A stretch of DNA of 64,000 bases from an uncultured Maribacter sp. (GCA_947498505.1 CANMKG010000007.1:1-64000); one strand, 5' to 3'; positions 1 through 8,383 are shown, numbered from the stretch's first letter. The notes: generated by a model from the sequence alone, not told the origin. Numbers and translations: made by a program.

Positions 1-828
1 AATATGGGTGCTACAACAACTGGGCAATTACTTAAATGGAACAACACTACCACTACTTGGGAACTTGGTACTGATAACATTGCTTCCGGAACAACAGGAT
101 CACTGTTTTTTGCAGGAGCGACAGGAACTCCAACTGAAAACAATGGGCAACTTTTTTGGGATAATGTAAATAATCGATTAGGAATAGGAACAAACGGTCC
201 ATCAAACAAACTCCATGTCACAGGTGCAATAAGATCTGAAGGAATTCTAAATTCTGACGGAATTGATACAGAGCCGTCATACAGATTTAACGGGGATACT
301 AATACAGGTATGTATCAGGGAAATTTAACCGACCACTTAAGATTCGCCACTGGTGGTGTAGAAGCCTTGCAAATAGACCCTTCTCAAAATGTTGGTATTG
401 GAATTGCTCCTACTGAAAAACTTCATGTAAATGGAAATATTCTTGCCACTGGTAATATTACCACAAACGGGAATTTAGTGGATACTACTCCCGATTACGT
501 TTTCCAAAAATATTTTAGCGGTACTTCTACGTTAAAAAACGATTACCAATTTAAAACTCTTAAAGAAATAGAAGTATTTGTTAAAAAGAATCATCATTTA
601 CCCAATGTAAAATCTGCTAATGAAATCAAAAAACAGGGATATTGGAATTTAGGTGAGGCCTCACAAATTAACCTAGAAAAAATTGAGGAGCTTTTTCTTC
701 ATACTATTGAACAAGAGAAGAAGATTAAAAAACTTGAAAAAGAAAAACAGGTTTTATCCGAGGAGTTATTATCTTTAAAAAATGATATTGAGATTATTAA
801 AAAATCCCTTAAAATAAAAAGCAACTAA
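1..828 (+). CDS. Fibre-like surface protein, 3' part only (5' end outside window)
   Basis: The frame is open to the left edge (an Asn codon precedes the first ATG at base 4), so the true start is missing. The visible 275 residues are rich in Gly, Thr and Asn. Two related short motifs, GIGTNGPSNKLHVTG near residue 60 and GIGIAPTEKLHVNG near 131, are typical of Bacteroidota tail-fibre-like surface proteins. The last ~50 residues are a Lys/Glu-rich coiled coil (LEKIEELFLHTIEQ onward), preceded by a segment (HHLPNVKSANEI) common at the end of such fibre proteins, where it probably trimerises the shaft. No T9SS sorting domain is present on this protein. The next gene, one base downstream, supplies one. 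A phage structural origin is possible but no other phage genes are visible. Function is inferred from composition and context. Confidence 0.6.
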   Translation, partial: NMGATTTGQLLKWNNTTTTWELGTDNIASGTTGSLFFAGATGTPTENNGQLFWDNVNNRLGIGTNGPSNKLHVTGAIRSEGILNSDGIDTEPSYRFNGDTNTGMYQGNLTDHLRFATGGVEALQIDPSQNVGIGIAPTEKLHVNGNILATGNITTNGNLVDTTPDYVFQKYFSGTSTLKNDYQFKTLKEIEVFVKKNHHLPNVKSANEIKKQGYWNLGEASQINLEKIEELFLHTIEQEKKIKKLEKEKQVLSEELLSLKNDIEIIKKSLKIKSN

Positions 829-829
829 T

Positions 830-1978
830 ATGAAAAAACATCTTTTCTATATGGTTGCTTTACTAAGTTTTTTTAGCCATGCGCAAACAGCGTTGTATAA
901 TAACGGCAACATTCGTATTCATGAGAATGGTAAAATAGGTCTTCATACTAATTTAATTAATAATAGTCCCTTTGATCAAAACAAAGGCCTTTTAGGATTT
1001 TATGGCAGCAACACCCTAGCAGTTTCTGGTAATATTGTTCCTTTTTTTTATGACATTGAAATTGTAAATCCACGCGGTGTTTTATTAAATACTGGTATTG
1101 ATAATGAAAACAATACAACATTTGTTCTGGGTGATTTCGTAACTTCAAAAACTAACTCAAACAATACACTTAATTTTACCCAAAATGCATTTTATACTGG
1201 TGAATCAAATTCTTCAAAGGTAGATGGTTATGCTGCAATAACTAATCAGCGGGAATTTAATTTTCCTGTTGGAGATTCAGAGCAACTAAGACCCTTGTTT
1301 TTAAGATCTGAAAGCGAAAATTTAGTTGCTAAATGTGCTTATTTTTACGAAAACCCCAATAATCCAACATCTTTAAATAACTCTTATAATACTAGCTCGA
1401 AAGCTGAAGGAATTGCTACTGTAAACACTAATGAATTTTGGAAATTAGAAAGTAATATCAACTCAAGCGTTACAATTAATTGGAATAATAGAAGTGGAAT
1501 GAGTACGCTTACAGATGATGTAAATAAAATTATTGTCACTGGGTGGAGCAACTCGTTAAACTTATGGATAAATTTAGGCAATAGTTCTTCTTCGGGTGAT
1601 CTTAGTTTTGGTTCAATAACCTCGGGAGTTTTTAATCCAAATGACGTTGAAACTGTAACTTTTGGAATTCTTGACACAGAAAATGAAATTATTTCTATTG
1701 CAAACCACCTAGTTACGGCAAATGGTGATGGTGTAAACGACGTTCTTGTTATTGATGAGTTAGAAATGTCCTCCAATAGTCTTCTTTCCATATATGATCG
1801 TTATGGCTTTAAAGTATATGAAGAAGCGAATTACACAAATGGTTTTGATGGATATCCAAATGTTTCTAATATAACCATCAATAAAGAAAAAGGTCTACCT
1901 TCTGGAGTCTATTTTTACACAATAGCAATGTATGATTTGAATCTAGATTTCCAGGGATTTCTTTACTTGACACGATAA
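830..1978 (+). CDS. Secreted protein with T9SS type-B (gliding-motility-type) C-terminal domain
   Basis: 382 residues. An N-terminal signal peptide ends near SHAQ (residues 1-19). The last ~90 residues have the type-B sorting-domain pattern: ANGDGVND, a central LSIYDRYGFKVYE, and LPSGVYFYTI before the end. This family is exported by the T9SS and attached to the cell surface or released. The middle (residues 20-285) is beta-rich with no enzyme motif that I recognise. The gene starts one base after the stop of the fibre gene (taa-t-atg), so the two are almost certainly co-transcribed. It is a clear paralogue of the protein at 4738-5892: both share HxNLINN near residue 40, the KxDGYAA(I/M)TN block, FPVG and the C-terminus. 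A role as surface partner or anchor of the upstream fibre is inference. Confidence 0.8.
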   Translation: MKKHLFYMVALLSFFSHAQTALYNNGNIRIHENGKIGLHTNLINNSPFDQNKGLLGFYGSNTLAVSGNIVPFFYDIEIVNPRGVLLNTGIDNENNTTFVLGDFVTSKTNSNNTLNFTQNAFYTGESNSSKVDGYAAITNQREFNFPVGDSEQLRPLFLRSESENLVAKCAYFYENPNNPTSLNNSYNTSSKAEGIATVNTNEFWKLESNINSSVTINWNNRSGMSTLTDDVNKIIVTGWSNSLNLWINLGNSSSSGDLSFGSITSGVFNPNDVETVTFGILDTENEIISIANHLVTANGDGVNDVLVIDELEMSSNSLLSIYDRYGFKVYEEANYTNGFDGYPNVSNITINKEKGLPSGVYFYTIAMYDLNLDFQGFLYLTR

Positions 1979-2114
1979 AAAACAATACTAAAAATTGTTT
2001 CTAAATATCATTTCTTTTGATTTTGCAACAACATAGATGAGCCACACAACAATTTGTACGTAAAAACCTACAAATTAAATAGCTTTAACATGATTATAAT
2101 CAACCATATACGTC

Positions 2115-4736
2115 ATGTTCAACCTAAAATCATTCTTTTTTTTATTCTTTTTACTTGTTGTTAACATTACAATCGCTCAGGTAAAAATTGGAAAAAACCC
2201 AAACCAAATAGCTACTTCATCTATTCTAGAACTGGAAAGCAGTAGCAAAGCGTTAGTGTTAACGCGAGTTACAAATAGCCAAATGCTGAGTATTAAGCCA
2301 CTCCATGGCGCCCTAATTTATAATACTGACGACAAGTTCATTTACTACCATAACGGTACAACATGGATACATCTTGGAGATGGCAACAACTCCAAAACCG
2401 GAGGAATTGTATCTGCTTCTTTAGAACCAAATAACATTTTAAATATTGCAACAAACGATGGCAAAACTTTAACTGTTGATTTAAGTAAATATGACAATGA
2501 AAAACTTACAAAAGCAGAAATTGAAGCAATGGGATTTGTAGATGGTCCTCATACTGCTGATACTAAACTTACCAAAGCAGAAATCCAAGCATTCGGATTT
2601 GTTGATGGTCCGCACACCATTGATACCAAACTCTCAAAATCCGACATTGAAGCTATGGGGTTTGTAGATGGTCCTCATACTATTGATACAAAACTTACTA
2701 AAGCGGAAATCCAAGCATTCGGTTTTGTTGATGGTCCGCACACCATTGACACCAAGCTCTCAAAAACAGATATTGAAGCAATGGGATTTGTAGATGGCCC
2801 TCATACTATTGATACTGACACAAAACTTACTAAAGCAGAAATTCAAGCATTCGGTTTTGTTGATGGTCCGCACACCATTGACACCAAACTCTCAAAAACA
2901 GATATTGAAGCAATGGGGTTCGTTGATGGTCCTCATACTGTTGATACTAAACTTACCAAAGCGGAAATCCAAGCATTCGGTTTTGTAGATGGTCCACACA
3001 CCATCGACACCAAGCTCTCAAAAACTGATATTGAAGCTATGGGATTTGTGGAAGGACCTCATACTATTGATACTAAACTTACCAAAGCGGAAATCCAAGC
3101 ATTCGGATTTATGGACGGTCCACACACCATTGATACCAAACTATCAAAATCCGACATTGAAGCTATGGGGTTTGTAGATGGTCCTCATACTATTGATACT
3201 AAACTTACTAAAGCGGAAATCCAAGCATTCGGTTTTGTTGATGGTCCGCACACCATTGACACCAAGCTCTCAAAAACAGATATTGAAGCAATGGGATTTG
3301 TAGATGGCCCTCATACTATTGATACTGACACAAAACTTACTAAAGCAGAAATTCAAGCATTCGGTTTTGTTGATGGTCCGCACACCATTGACACCAAGCT
3401 CTCAAAAACAGATATTGAAGCAATGGGATTTGTAGATGGCCCTCATACTATTGATACTGACACAAAACTTACTAAAGCAGAAATTCAAGCATTCGGTTTT
3501 GTTGATGGTCCGCACACCATTGATACCAAACTCTCAAAATCCGACATTGAAGCTATGGGATTTGTGGAAGGACCTCATACTATTGATACTAAACTTACCA
3601 AAGCGGAAATCGAGGCATATGGTTTTGTTGATGGTCCGCACACCATTGACACCAAACTCTCAAAAACAGATATTGAAGCTATGGGATTTGTAGATGGTCC
3701 TCATACTATTGATACTAAACTTACCAAAGCGGAAATCCAAGCATTCGGATTTATGGACGGCGCACACACCATTGACACTAAACTCTCTAAAACTGATATT
3801 GAAGCAATGGGATTTGTAGATGGCCCTCATACTGTTGATACTGATACCAAACTTACCAAAGCGGAAATCCAAGCATTCGGATTCGTGGACGGTCCACACA
3901 CCATTGATACCAAACTCTCAAAAACAGATATTGAAGCTATGGGGTTTGTAACTAAAAATATTTATTCAGATAACGGTGTTCTAACGGAAAACAGAAACAT
4001 TCATTTAGGAAATAATAACCTGGAACTCATCTCCACTGGAGGTAACATAAACATGGATGCAAATACTCTAGCAATTGACGCTTCCAACGACAGAATTGGT
4101 GTTGGAGTACCAAATCCAACAGAAAAATTAGATGTTAACGGTAAAACTCGTATTAGGGACATCCCCGACGGTGCTGACACAGATAAGCTTGTTACCACCG
4201 ATAACAATGGTAATATTAGAAAAATAAAACAACGAACTACCAATAAATCTTACGTACAGACATATAAAGGAAATAAATCCTTCGGAAGGGGCAATGCAGT
4301 CTTACTAAACTTATTTCCAGAAATTACCATTCAAGCTGGTAAAAAAGTAAAAATAGACCTCTATGTGCCAACAAGATCCAATACAACAGGTTGGGGCGGG
4401 CTCTATGTAAACATAAATGTAAAAGTAAATGGCTCTTGGTACAATTTAGGTAATACTGGTTACGATGGTGGCGCTATGTTCCACAGCGCCTATACTATAC
4501 ATGCTTTAAACCATGAAATGCTACTAGACTTTATTACCAATCTAAATTTACCTCCTGACCAGCCTTACACTGTTCAATTTGAACTAACGGCCAGGTCATA
4601 CAACGGCACAACATTTGTTAATCGAAGCCATGATATCAATAGAACCGCGAATAACTTAGGAAGCAGAGGAGCATTGCAAACATGGGCATCAGATCAAAAT
4701 TACTGTCATATCATTATCCAAGAAAAAGATTTATAA
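2115..4736 (+). CDS. Long surface fibre protein with 23-unit 21-residue repeat
   Basis: 873 residues. Signal peptide 1-22 (ends TIAQ). A head segment (residues 23-130) includes GALIYNTDD and YYHNGTTWIHLG, a start seen in many Bacteroidota fibre-like proteins. Residues 131-612 are 23 repeats. A GVGVPNPTEKLDVNGKTRI motif at about 660 parallels the one in the first gene of the window. The C-terminal ~170 residues form a separate beta-rich domain that I do not recognise (jelly-roll-like in composition, many aromatic and Asn residues). There is no sorting domain. The next gene starts one base later and carries one, repeating the module at 1-1978. Likely an adhesin or stalk; the ligand is unknown. 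The unit length of 21 (three heptads) and the strict alternation suggest a regular rod, which is inference. Confidence 0.6.
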   Translation: MFNLKSFFFLFFLLVVNITIAQVKIGKNPNQIATSSILELESSSKALVLTRVTNSQMLSIKPLHGALIYNTDDKFIYYHNGTTWIHLGDGNNSKTGGIVSASLEPNNILNIATNDGKTLTVDLSKYDNEKLTKAEIEAMGFVDGPHTADTKLTKAEIQAFGFVDGPHTIDTKLSKSDIEAMGFVDGPHTIDTKLTKAEIQAFGFVDGPHTIDTKLSKTDIEAMGFVDGPHTIDTDTKLTKAEIQAFGFVDGPHTIDTKLSKTDIEAMGFVDGPHTVDTKLTKAEIQAFGFVDGPHTIDTKLSKTDIEAMGFVEGPHTIDTKLTKAEIQAFGFMDGPHTIDTKLSKSDIEAMGFVDGPHTIDTKLTKAEIQAFGFVDGPHTIDTKLSKTDIEAMGFVDGPHTIDTDTKLTKAEIQAFGFVDGPHTIDTKLSKTDIEAMGFVDGPHTIDTDTKLTKAEIQAFGFVDGPHTIDTKLSKSDIEAMGFVEGPHTIDTKLTKAEIEAYGFVDGPHTIDTKLSKTDIEAMGFVDGPHTIDTKLTKAEIQAFGFMDGAHTIDTKLSKTDIEAMGFVDGPHTVDTDTKLTKAEIQAFGFVDGPHTIDTKLSKTDIEAMGFVTKNIYSDNGVLTENRNIHLGNNNLELISTGGNINMDANTLAIDASNDRIGVGVPNPTEKLDVNGKTRIRDIPDGADTDKLVTTDNNGNIRKIKQRTTNKSYVQTYKGNKSFGRGNAVLLNLFPEITIQAGKKVKIDLYVPTRSNTTGWGGLYVNINVKVNGSWYNLGNTGYDGGAMFHSAYTIHALNHEMLLDFITNLNLPPDQPYTVQFELTARSYNGTTFVNRSHDINRTANNLGSRGALQTWASDQNYCHIIIQEKDL
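2505..3950 (+). repeat. In-frame tandem repeat array, 63-nt unit, 126-nt higher-order period
   Basis: Twenty-three units encode residues 131-612 of the fibre protein. Two unit types alternate strictly: LTKAEI(Q/E)A(F/M/Y)GF(V/M)DGPHT and LSK(T/S)DIEAMGFV(D/E)GPHT, each closing with (I/V)DTK. Four units (5, 13, 15 and 21) carry a 6-nt insertion that adds Asp-Thr. The last unit stops at AMGFV. The arithmetic fits exactly: 22 x 63 + 4 x 6 + 36 = 1446 nt. DNA identity between units is very high, indicating recent amplification or homogenisation. One block, 2641-2887, recurs almost unchanged at 3151-3397. Confidence 0.95.
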
Positions 4737-4737
4737 T

Positions 4738-5892
4738 ATGAGGTTTGTATATTTTATTTTGCTGATGGCAAACATCACATATGCACAAGAAGCAATTCAT
4801 AACTACGGAAATTTAAAAGTTCACGATTCTGAACCTTTAGGGTTACATCTTAACTTAATAAATAATGGAAACTTTGATGATAATACTGGTTTAGTTGGTC
4901 TATATGGCTATGAAAAATCCATCACTATTTCAGGCGCCTTTTCCCCAATATTTTTTGATTTAGAAATTGATGCCGATTATGGAGTAAAACTTGAAACTCC
5001 TATTCATATTTCCAATAACTGTAACTTTATTTCAGGTGATATTATTACGACTAAAAATCAATCTGAAATTTATCAGAACTTCACAGAACAAGCCTTTTAC
5101 CTTGGAGAAAATCAAGTTTCAAAAATTGATGGTTATGCTGCTATGACTAATAAAGAGCATTTTACATTTCCAGTTGGAAATCAGAATAAATTACGTCCGT
5201 TAACCATATCATCTGCAGCTATAAACATTTTTACCAAGTGTGCTTATTTTAACGAAAATTACAAAACCTCATCAACGCTAACTCACAATTTTGAGTCTTT
5301 CAATGATAATTCAAATTATCTTAAAATAAGCGAAAAAGAGTTTTGGCATTTAGAAAGTATAATGCCCTCAACCATTACTTTAACTTGGGATAAAGAAAGC
5401 AACATAGAACTACTGGTGGACTATATAAGTGATTTAAAAGTTGTTGGATGGAGTAAATCAAAAAACAAATGGATTAACCTTGGGAATACTTCCGTTAATG
5501 GTAGTGTTGATTCTGGTTTCTTGACTTCAGAAGTATTCACACCAGACGATTTCGTTATAATTACTATTGGTGGAAACAACGAAAAATTGCAAGCCTTTGA
5601 ACAATTAGAATTAGGAAACTATTTTTTAACACCAAACAATGATGGAAAAAATGATTTTTTGGTCATTGAAGGCATCGAACATTCTAAAAATAATTCATTG
5701 CAAATTTTTGATAGAAACGGATTAATGGTATATAGCAAAGCTAACTATAAAAACGAGTTTAACGGAATTTCTAATAACAACACAACTATTGCTAAAAAAT
5801 CTGGATTACCATCTGGGGTTTACTTCTACATAATAACACTGCATGATTTACAACAAAAGCATCAAGGATATCTCTACTTAACAGCCAGATAA
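4738..5892 (+). CDS. Secreted protein with T9SS type-B C-terminal domain, paralogue of 830-1978
   Basis: 384 residues. The short signal peptide ends at TYAQ (residue 16). The type-B sorting domain is at the C-terminus: TPNNDGKNDFLVIEG, LQIFDRNGLMVYS, then LPSGVYFYII. The body aligns along its whole length with the protein at 830-1978 (shared LNLINN, AFYLGEN against AFYTGES, KIDGYAAMTN, FPVGNQNKLRP). The spacing to the upstream fibre gene is identical in the two modules (stop, one base, ATG), so the pair was probably duplicated as a unit. Export is by the T9SS outer-membrane translocon, of which the plug and PorT genes are in this window. Specific function unknown. Confidence 0.8.
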   Translation: MRFVYFILLMANITYAQEAIHNYGNLKVHDSEPLGLHLNLINNGNFDDNTGLVGLYGYEKSITISGAFSPIFFDLEIDADYGVKLETPIHISNNCNFISGDIITTKNQSEIYQNFTEQAFYLGENQVSKIDGYAAMTNKEHFTFPVGNQNKLRPLTISSAAINIFTKCAYFNENYKTSSTLTHNFESFNDNSNYLKISEKEFWHLESIMPSTITLTWDKESNIELLVDYISDLKVVGWSKSKNKWINLGNTSVNGSVDSGFLTSEVFTPDDFVIITIGGNNEKLQAFEQLELGNYFLTPNNDGKNDFLVIEGIEHSKNNSLQIFDRNGLMVYSKANYKNEFNGISNNNTTIAKKSGLPSGVYFYIITLHDLQQKHQGYLYLTAR

Positions 5893-6038
5893 AGCATACT
5901 GCTTCCGTTATATAGCTTAAAAACCAAAACTAAATGAAAAAATACTTCTTATCTTTGATTTAGAGTCAATTAATTTATTGCGGTTAACCTGTTTTTTGTA
6001 ATTTGAATAAATTGACTTTTACGAATTAAAAAATAAGT

Positions 6039-6773
6039 ATGTATCGAAGATCATTTATTCAAAAAAGCGCTCTAACAAGTCTTGCATTGGCGTTATCCCC
6101 TAAAATCTTTTCTCAAGAAGATCCTGAATTTTCTGTTTTAGAACTTATGGGAAAAATTGATATAGAACTATATGGAAAAAATATTAATCTTAGAGAAGAG
6201 GCTCATGATGCTTTTCTTGAGATGAAAAAAGCAGCGTTCATTGATGGTATTGACATTAAAATAGTATCTAGTTACAGAAATTTTTCTAGACAGGAAGCTA
6301 TTTGGGAAAGAAAATACTCCAATTATACTATAGAACACGACATGGAACCTTTAAAGGCCATAGATAAAATAATTGAATATTCTACAATACCTGGCACCAG
6401 CAGACATCATTGGGGAACGGATATTGACATTATTGATGGGTACCGAAAAACAAAGGGTGATGTTTTGGTTCCAGAAAAATTTGGCGAAGGAGGTCCTTTT
6501 GAAGATTTAAAAAAGTGGATGGATGAAAATTCTGAAACTTATGGCTTTTACCTAGTGTATACTAATGACAAAAAAAGAAAAGGCTTTAAGTACGAACCTT
6601 GGCATTATAGTTATGCTCCAATAGCTATACCAATGCTTACTTCATTTCGAAGAAAAAATATATTGCGTTTATTACAAGAAGAAGAATTTATGGGAGCTGA
6701 ACATTTTACTAAAAGTTTTATCAACACGTATGTAAGAAACAATATACTATCAATTAACAAAGATCTTTTATAA
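6039..6773 (+). CDS. M15-family (VanY/LdcB-like) D-alanyl-D-alanine carboxypeptidase
   Basis: 244 residues. The N-terminus YRRSFIQKSALTSLALAL is a good twin-arginine (Tat) signal, followed by cleavage near IFSQ. The peptidase core has the M15 zinc pattern: S121-R-H123-H-W-G126 with D130 for the first two ligands, and EPWHYSY for the third; a SSYR substrate-binding motif precedes them. The family trims D-Ala or meso-DAP-D-Ala from peptidoglycan stem peptides in the periplasm. Why a peptidase of this class would need folded (Tat) export is not obvious; it may load its metal in the cytoplasm. A 34-nt gap to the next gene suggests co-transcription. The start gives an intact signal peptide. Confidence 0.85.
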   Translation: MYRRSFIQKSALTSLALALSPKIFSQEDPEFSVLELMGKIDIELYGKNINLREEAHDAFLEMKKAAFIDGIDIKIVSSYRNFSRQEAIWERKYSNYTIEHDMEPLKAIDKIIEYSTIPGTSRHHWGTDIDIIDGYRKTKGDVLVPEKFGEGGPFEDLKKWMDENSETYGFYLVYTNDKKRKGFKYEPWHYSYAPIAIPMLTSFRRKNILRLLQEEEFMGAEHFTKSFINTYVRNNILSINKDLL

Positions 6774-6807
6774 ATTTCGGCACTTAAAACACTAGAATAC
6801 CATTATC

Positions 6808-7575
6808 ATGAGAAGAGGAAGTTGGAAAATCCGAATATTTATAGGTCTTGCAATCGTTGCTTTTGCTTTTATAAAACGCTGTAACAGTAAAGAGGAGAAT
6901 CCATATACAGGAAGAGTCCAAAATATAAATATGACCTCGGAGCAAGAAATTGCAATTGGGCTTCAAAGTGCTCCGCAAATGGCGCAGCAACATGGAGGTC
7001 TTTATCCTGATGAACGCTTACAATCTTTTGTAGATGCAGTTGGAAATAAACTTGTAAATAATAGTATCGCAAGAGAAACTCCTTACAATTATGATTTTCA
7101 TTTATTAGCTGACGACAGAACCATAAATGCTTTTGCTCTTCCAGGAGGTCAAATATTTATTACCTATGCTTTGTTTTCGCAATTAACAGAAGATCAACTT
7201 GCTGGAGTATTAGGTCATGAAATTGGTCATGTAATCGGTAGACACTCTGCTGAACGTATTGCAGATAGCAAGTTTTGGGAAACATTAACCATGGGTGCTA
7301 GCGTTGGTGCAGACATGGGAGGATTAGTAAGTGGAATTGGGCAAAATAAACTTTTAACCAATGGTAGAGGTGACGAACTGGAAAGTGATGAATTGGGCGT
7401 ATTATTCATGATTCAATCTGGATATGAACCAGAAGAAATGATTACAGTAATGAAAATTTTAAAAGCCGCTGCAGGTCCTAATCGTGTCCCCGAATTTCAG
7501 AGTACACACCCTGATCCAGAAAACCGAATTCAAAAAATTAAAGAGGCAATTGCAAAATATAGGGGTCAAAAGTAG
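6808..7575 (+). CDS. M48-family zinc metalloprotease
   Basis: 255 residues. A hydrophobic N-terminal segment (IRIFIGLAIVAFAFI, residues 8-22) works as a signal or membrane anchor. The HExxH zinc motif is H137-E-I-G-H141 in VLGHEIGHVIGRHSAE, with the downstream E190-L-E-S-D motif supplying the third ligand. This is the periplasmic BepA/YcaL-like branch of M48, which degrades misfolded or stalled envelope proteins. The QxxxxxG and hydrophobic core segments are intact and length is normal for the short form. It lies 34 nt after the M15 peptidase gene, so the two may be one envelope-maintenance transcript. Its stop codon lies within the loop of a terminator hairpin. Confidence 0.85.
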   Translation: MRRGSWKIRIFIGLAIVAFAFIKRCNSKEENPYTGRVQNINMTSEQEIAIGLQSAPQMAQQHGGLYPDERLQSFVDAVGNKLVNNSIARETPYNYDFHLLADDRTINAFALPGGQIFITYALFSQLTEDQLAGVLGHEIGHVIGRHSAERIADSKFWETLTMGASVGADMGGLVSGIGQNKLLTNGRGDELESDELGVLFMIQSGYEPEEMITVMKILKAAAGPNRVPEFQSTHPDPENRIQKIKEAIAKYRGQK

Positions 7576-7592
7576 CATAAACCCCTATTTTA
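7559..7592 (+). terminator. Terminator overlapping the M48 stop codon
   Basis: ATAGGGGT (7559-7566) pairs perfectly with ACCCCTAT (7581-7588), followed by TTTTAA. The loop contains the TAG stop of the protease gene. The U-tract is short, so termination may be partial. Confidence 0.55.
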
Positions 7593-7615
7593 ATAGTGCA
7601 TTAAAGTTTTTTACC

Positions 7616-7623
7616 TATATTTG
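7616..7623 (+). promoter_or_regulatory. -7 box for the 55-residue membrane protein
   Basis: TATATTTG matches the Bacteroidota -7 consensus TAnnTTTG. No clear TTG is seen at -33. It predicts a leader of about 65 nt before the ATG at 7695. Confidence 0.4.
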
Positions 7624-7694
7624 TTTTTCCCAAATACTTTAATCGCCTCAGATTTAGCCTATATAGCTTTAATTTAACTAATAAATGAGACTAT

Positions 7695-7862
7695 ATGGGA
7701 ACACTTTTACAATTTAGAAACCTTTACACCAATGCATTTAAAAATTGTCATCCAAATTATGTAGTTATACTACTAAAAGGTTATTCAGTTTTTTGTATGT
7801 TAATGTTGTTTATGGCATTTTATGCTTTGTTCTACAGAGCATTTACTGGATTTGAATTTTAA
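7695..7862 (+). CDS. Small membrane protein, DUF6747-like
   Basis: 55 residues, MGTLLQFRNLYTNAF... The N-terminal third is amphipathic. Residues ~22-48 (VVILLKGYSVFCMLMLFMAFYALFY) form one membrane helix, and the short tail is RAFTGFEF. I recognise this as resembling the small flavobacterial family DUF6747, from memory and not by search. It sits alone between its own -7 box (7616) and a strong terminator (7926), so it appears to be a monocistronic, separately controlled gene rather than a chance frame. Function unknown; a regulator or accessory subunit of a membrane complex would fit its size. Confidence 0.65.
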   Translation: MGTLLQFRNLYTNAFKNCHPNYVVILLKGYSVFCMLMLFMAFYALFYRAFTGFEF

Positions 7863-7925
7863 TTTTTTTCGTTGACTCTTTTGCGAGAACATTATATGAG
7901 TTGAAAAAGTTTAAAATTAATACGA

Positions 7926-7965
7926 CCCATTCTTAATTCGTCCATGTATTAAGAATGGGTTTTTT
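7926..7965. terminator. Rho-independent terminator, 12-bp perfect stem
   Basis: CCCATTCTTAAT (7926-7937) and ATTAAGAATGGG (7948-7959) flank a 10-nt loop, followed by six T. It ends the small membrane-protein transcript, and may also act for the converging ankyrin gene at 7994. Confidence 0.9.
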
Positions 7966-7993
7966 GTTGCTAAAAAATAATTTTTTCTATTTT

Positions 7994-8383
7994 TTAACTC
8001 ATAACTTTTTCAATTAATGCTAAAGCTTTTTCAGCATTTGCAGATTCTGCAACTTGCTTAATGGTTAAGCCAGATTTGCTTTTAATTTTTAAGTTAGCTC
8101 CACTCTCAATTAAAAGCTCTAAAATTTCAACACGGTTGTAACGAGCAGCAAAGAGTGCCGGGGTCATTCCAACAGATTTTTTGTTTACATTTTCACCTGC
8201 TTCTATCATACCCTTTACTAAAGCAATATCTCCTTTTATAATTGCCTTACAAAACGTACTAATCTCTGCTTTTAAAACTAAATCGGTAGTGTAGGTATCA
8301 TTTTCATTGCTCTTCTCATTTGCCATTAAACCAGTGCTCATTAATACACCAACTAAAGTAATTGCTAAAATTGTTTTTCTCAT
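7994..8383 (-). CDS. Secreted ankyrin-repeat protein
   Basis: 129 residues. The signal peptide MRKTILAITLVGVLMSTGLMA is followed by roughly three ankyrin units. The best one is GMTPALFAARYNRVEILELLIESGANLKIKSKSG (residues ~76-109 region), matching the G-xTPLxxAxxxGxxxxVxxLLxxGA pattern; a degenerate unit precedes it (AIIKGDIALVKGMIEAGENVN). Ankyrin repeats bind other proteins, and the signal peptide places this one in the periplasm. It is convergent with the small membrane protein and divergent from gpmI, and is apparently a single-gene transcript. Partner unknown. Confidence 0.75.
   Translation of the reverse strand: MRKTILAITLVGVLMSTGLMANEKSNENDTYTTDLVLKAEISTFCKAIIKGDIALVKGMIEAGENVNKKSVGMTPALFAARYNRVEILELLIESGANLKIKSKSGLTIKQVAESANAEKALALIEKVMS

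Noticed and set aside
2794-3899. Several long open frames in other frames of the repeat array
   Set aside because: The 63-nt unit is a multiple of three, so any stop-free frame stays open across units. The Leu/Lys/Pro-rich translations are shadows of the main frame.
2505-3950. Possible CRISPR array because of regular repeats
   Set aside because: There are no unique spacers, all units are in frame within one secreted protein, and no cas genes are present.
1-5892. Prophage tail module
   Set aside because: Fibre-like sequence alone is not enough: no capsid, tail, lysis or integrase genes are present, and the partners carry T9SS sorting domains.
5934-5963. Short frame MKKYFLSLI followed by a stop
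   Set aside because: Only nine residues. It looks like the start of a signal peptide but there is no continuing frame, and it is most likely chance.
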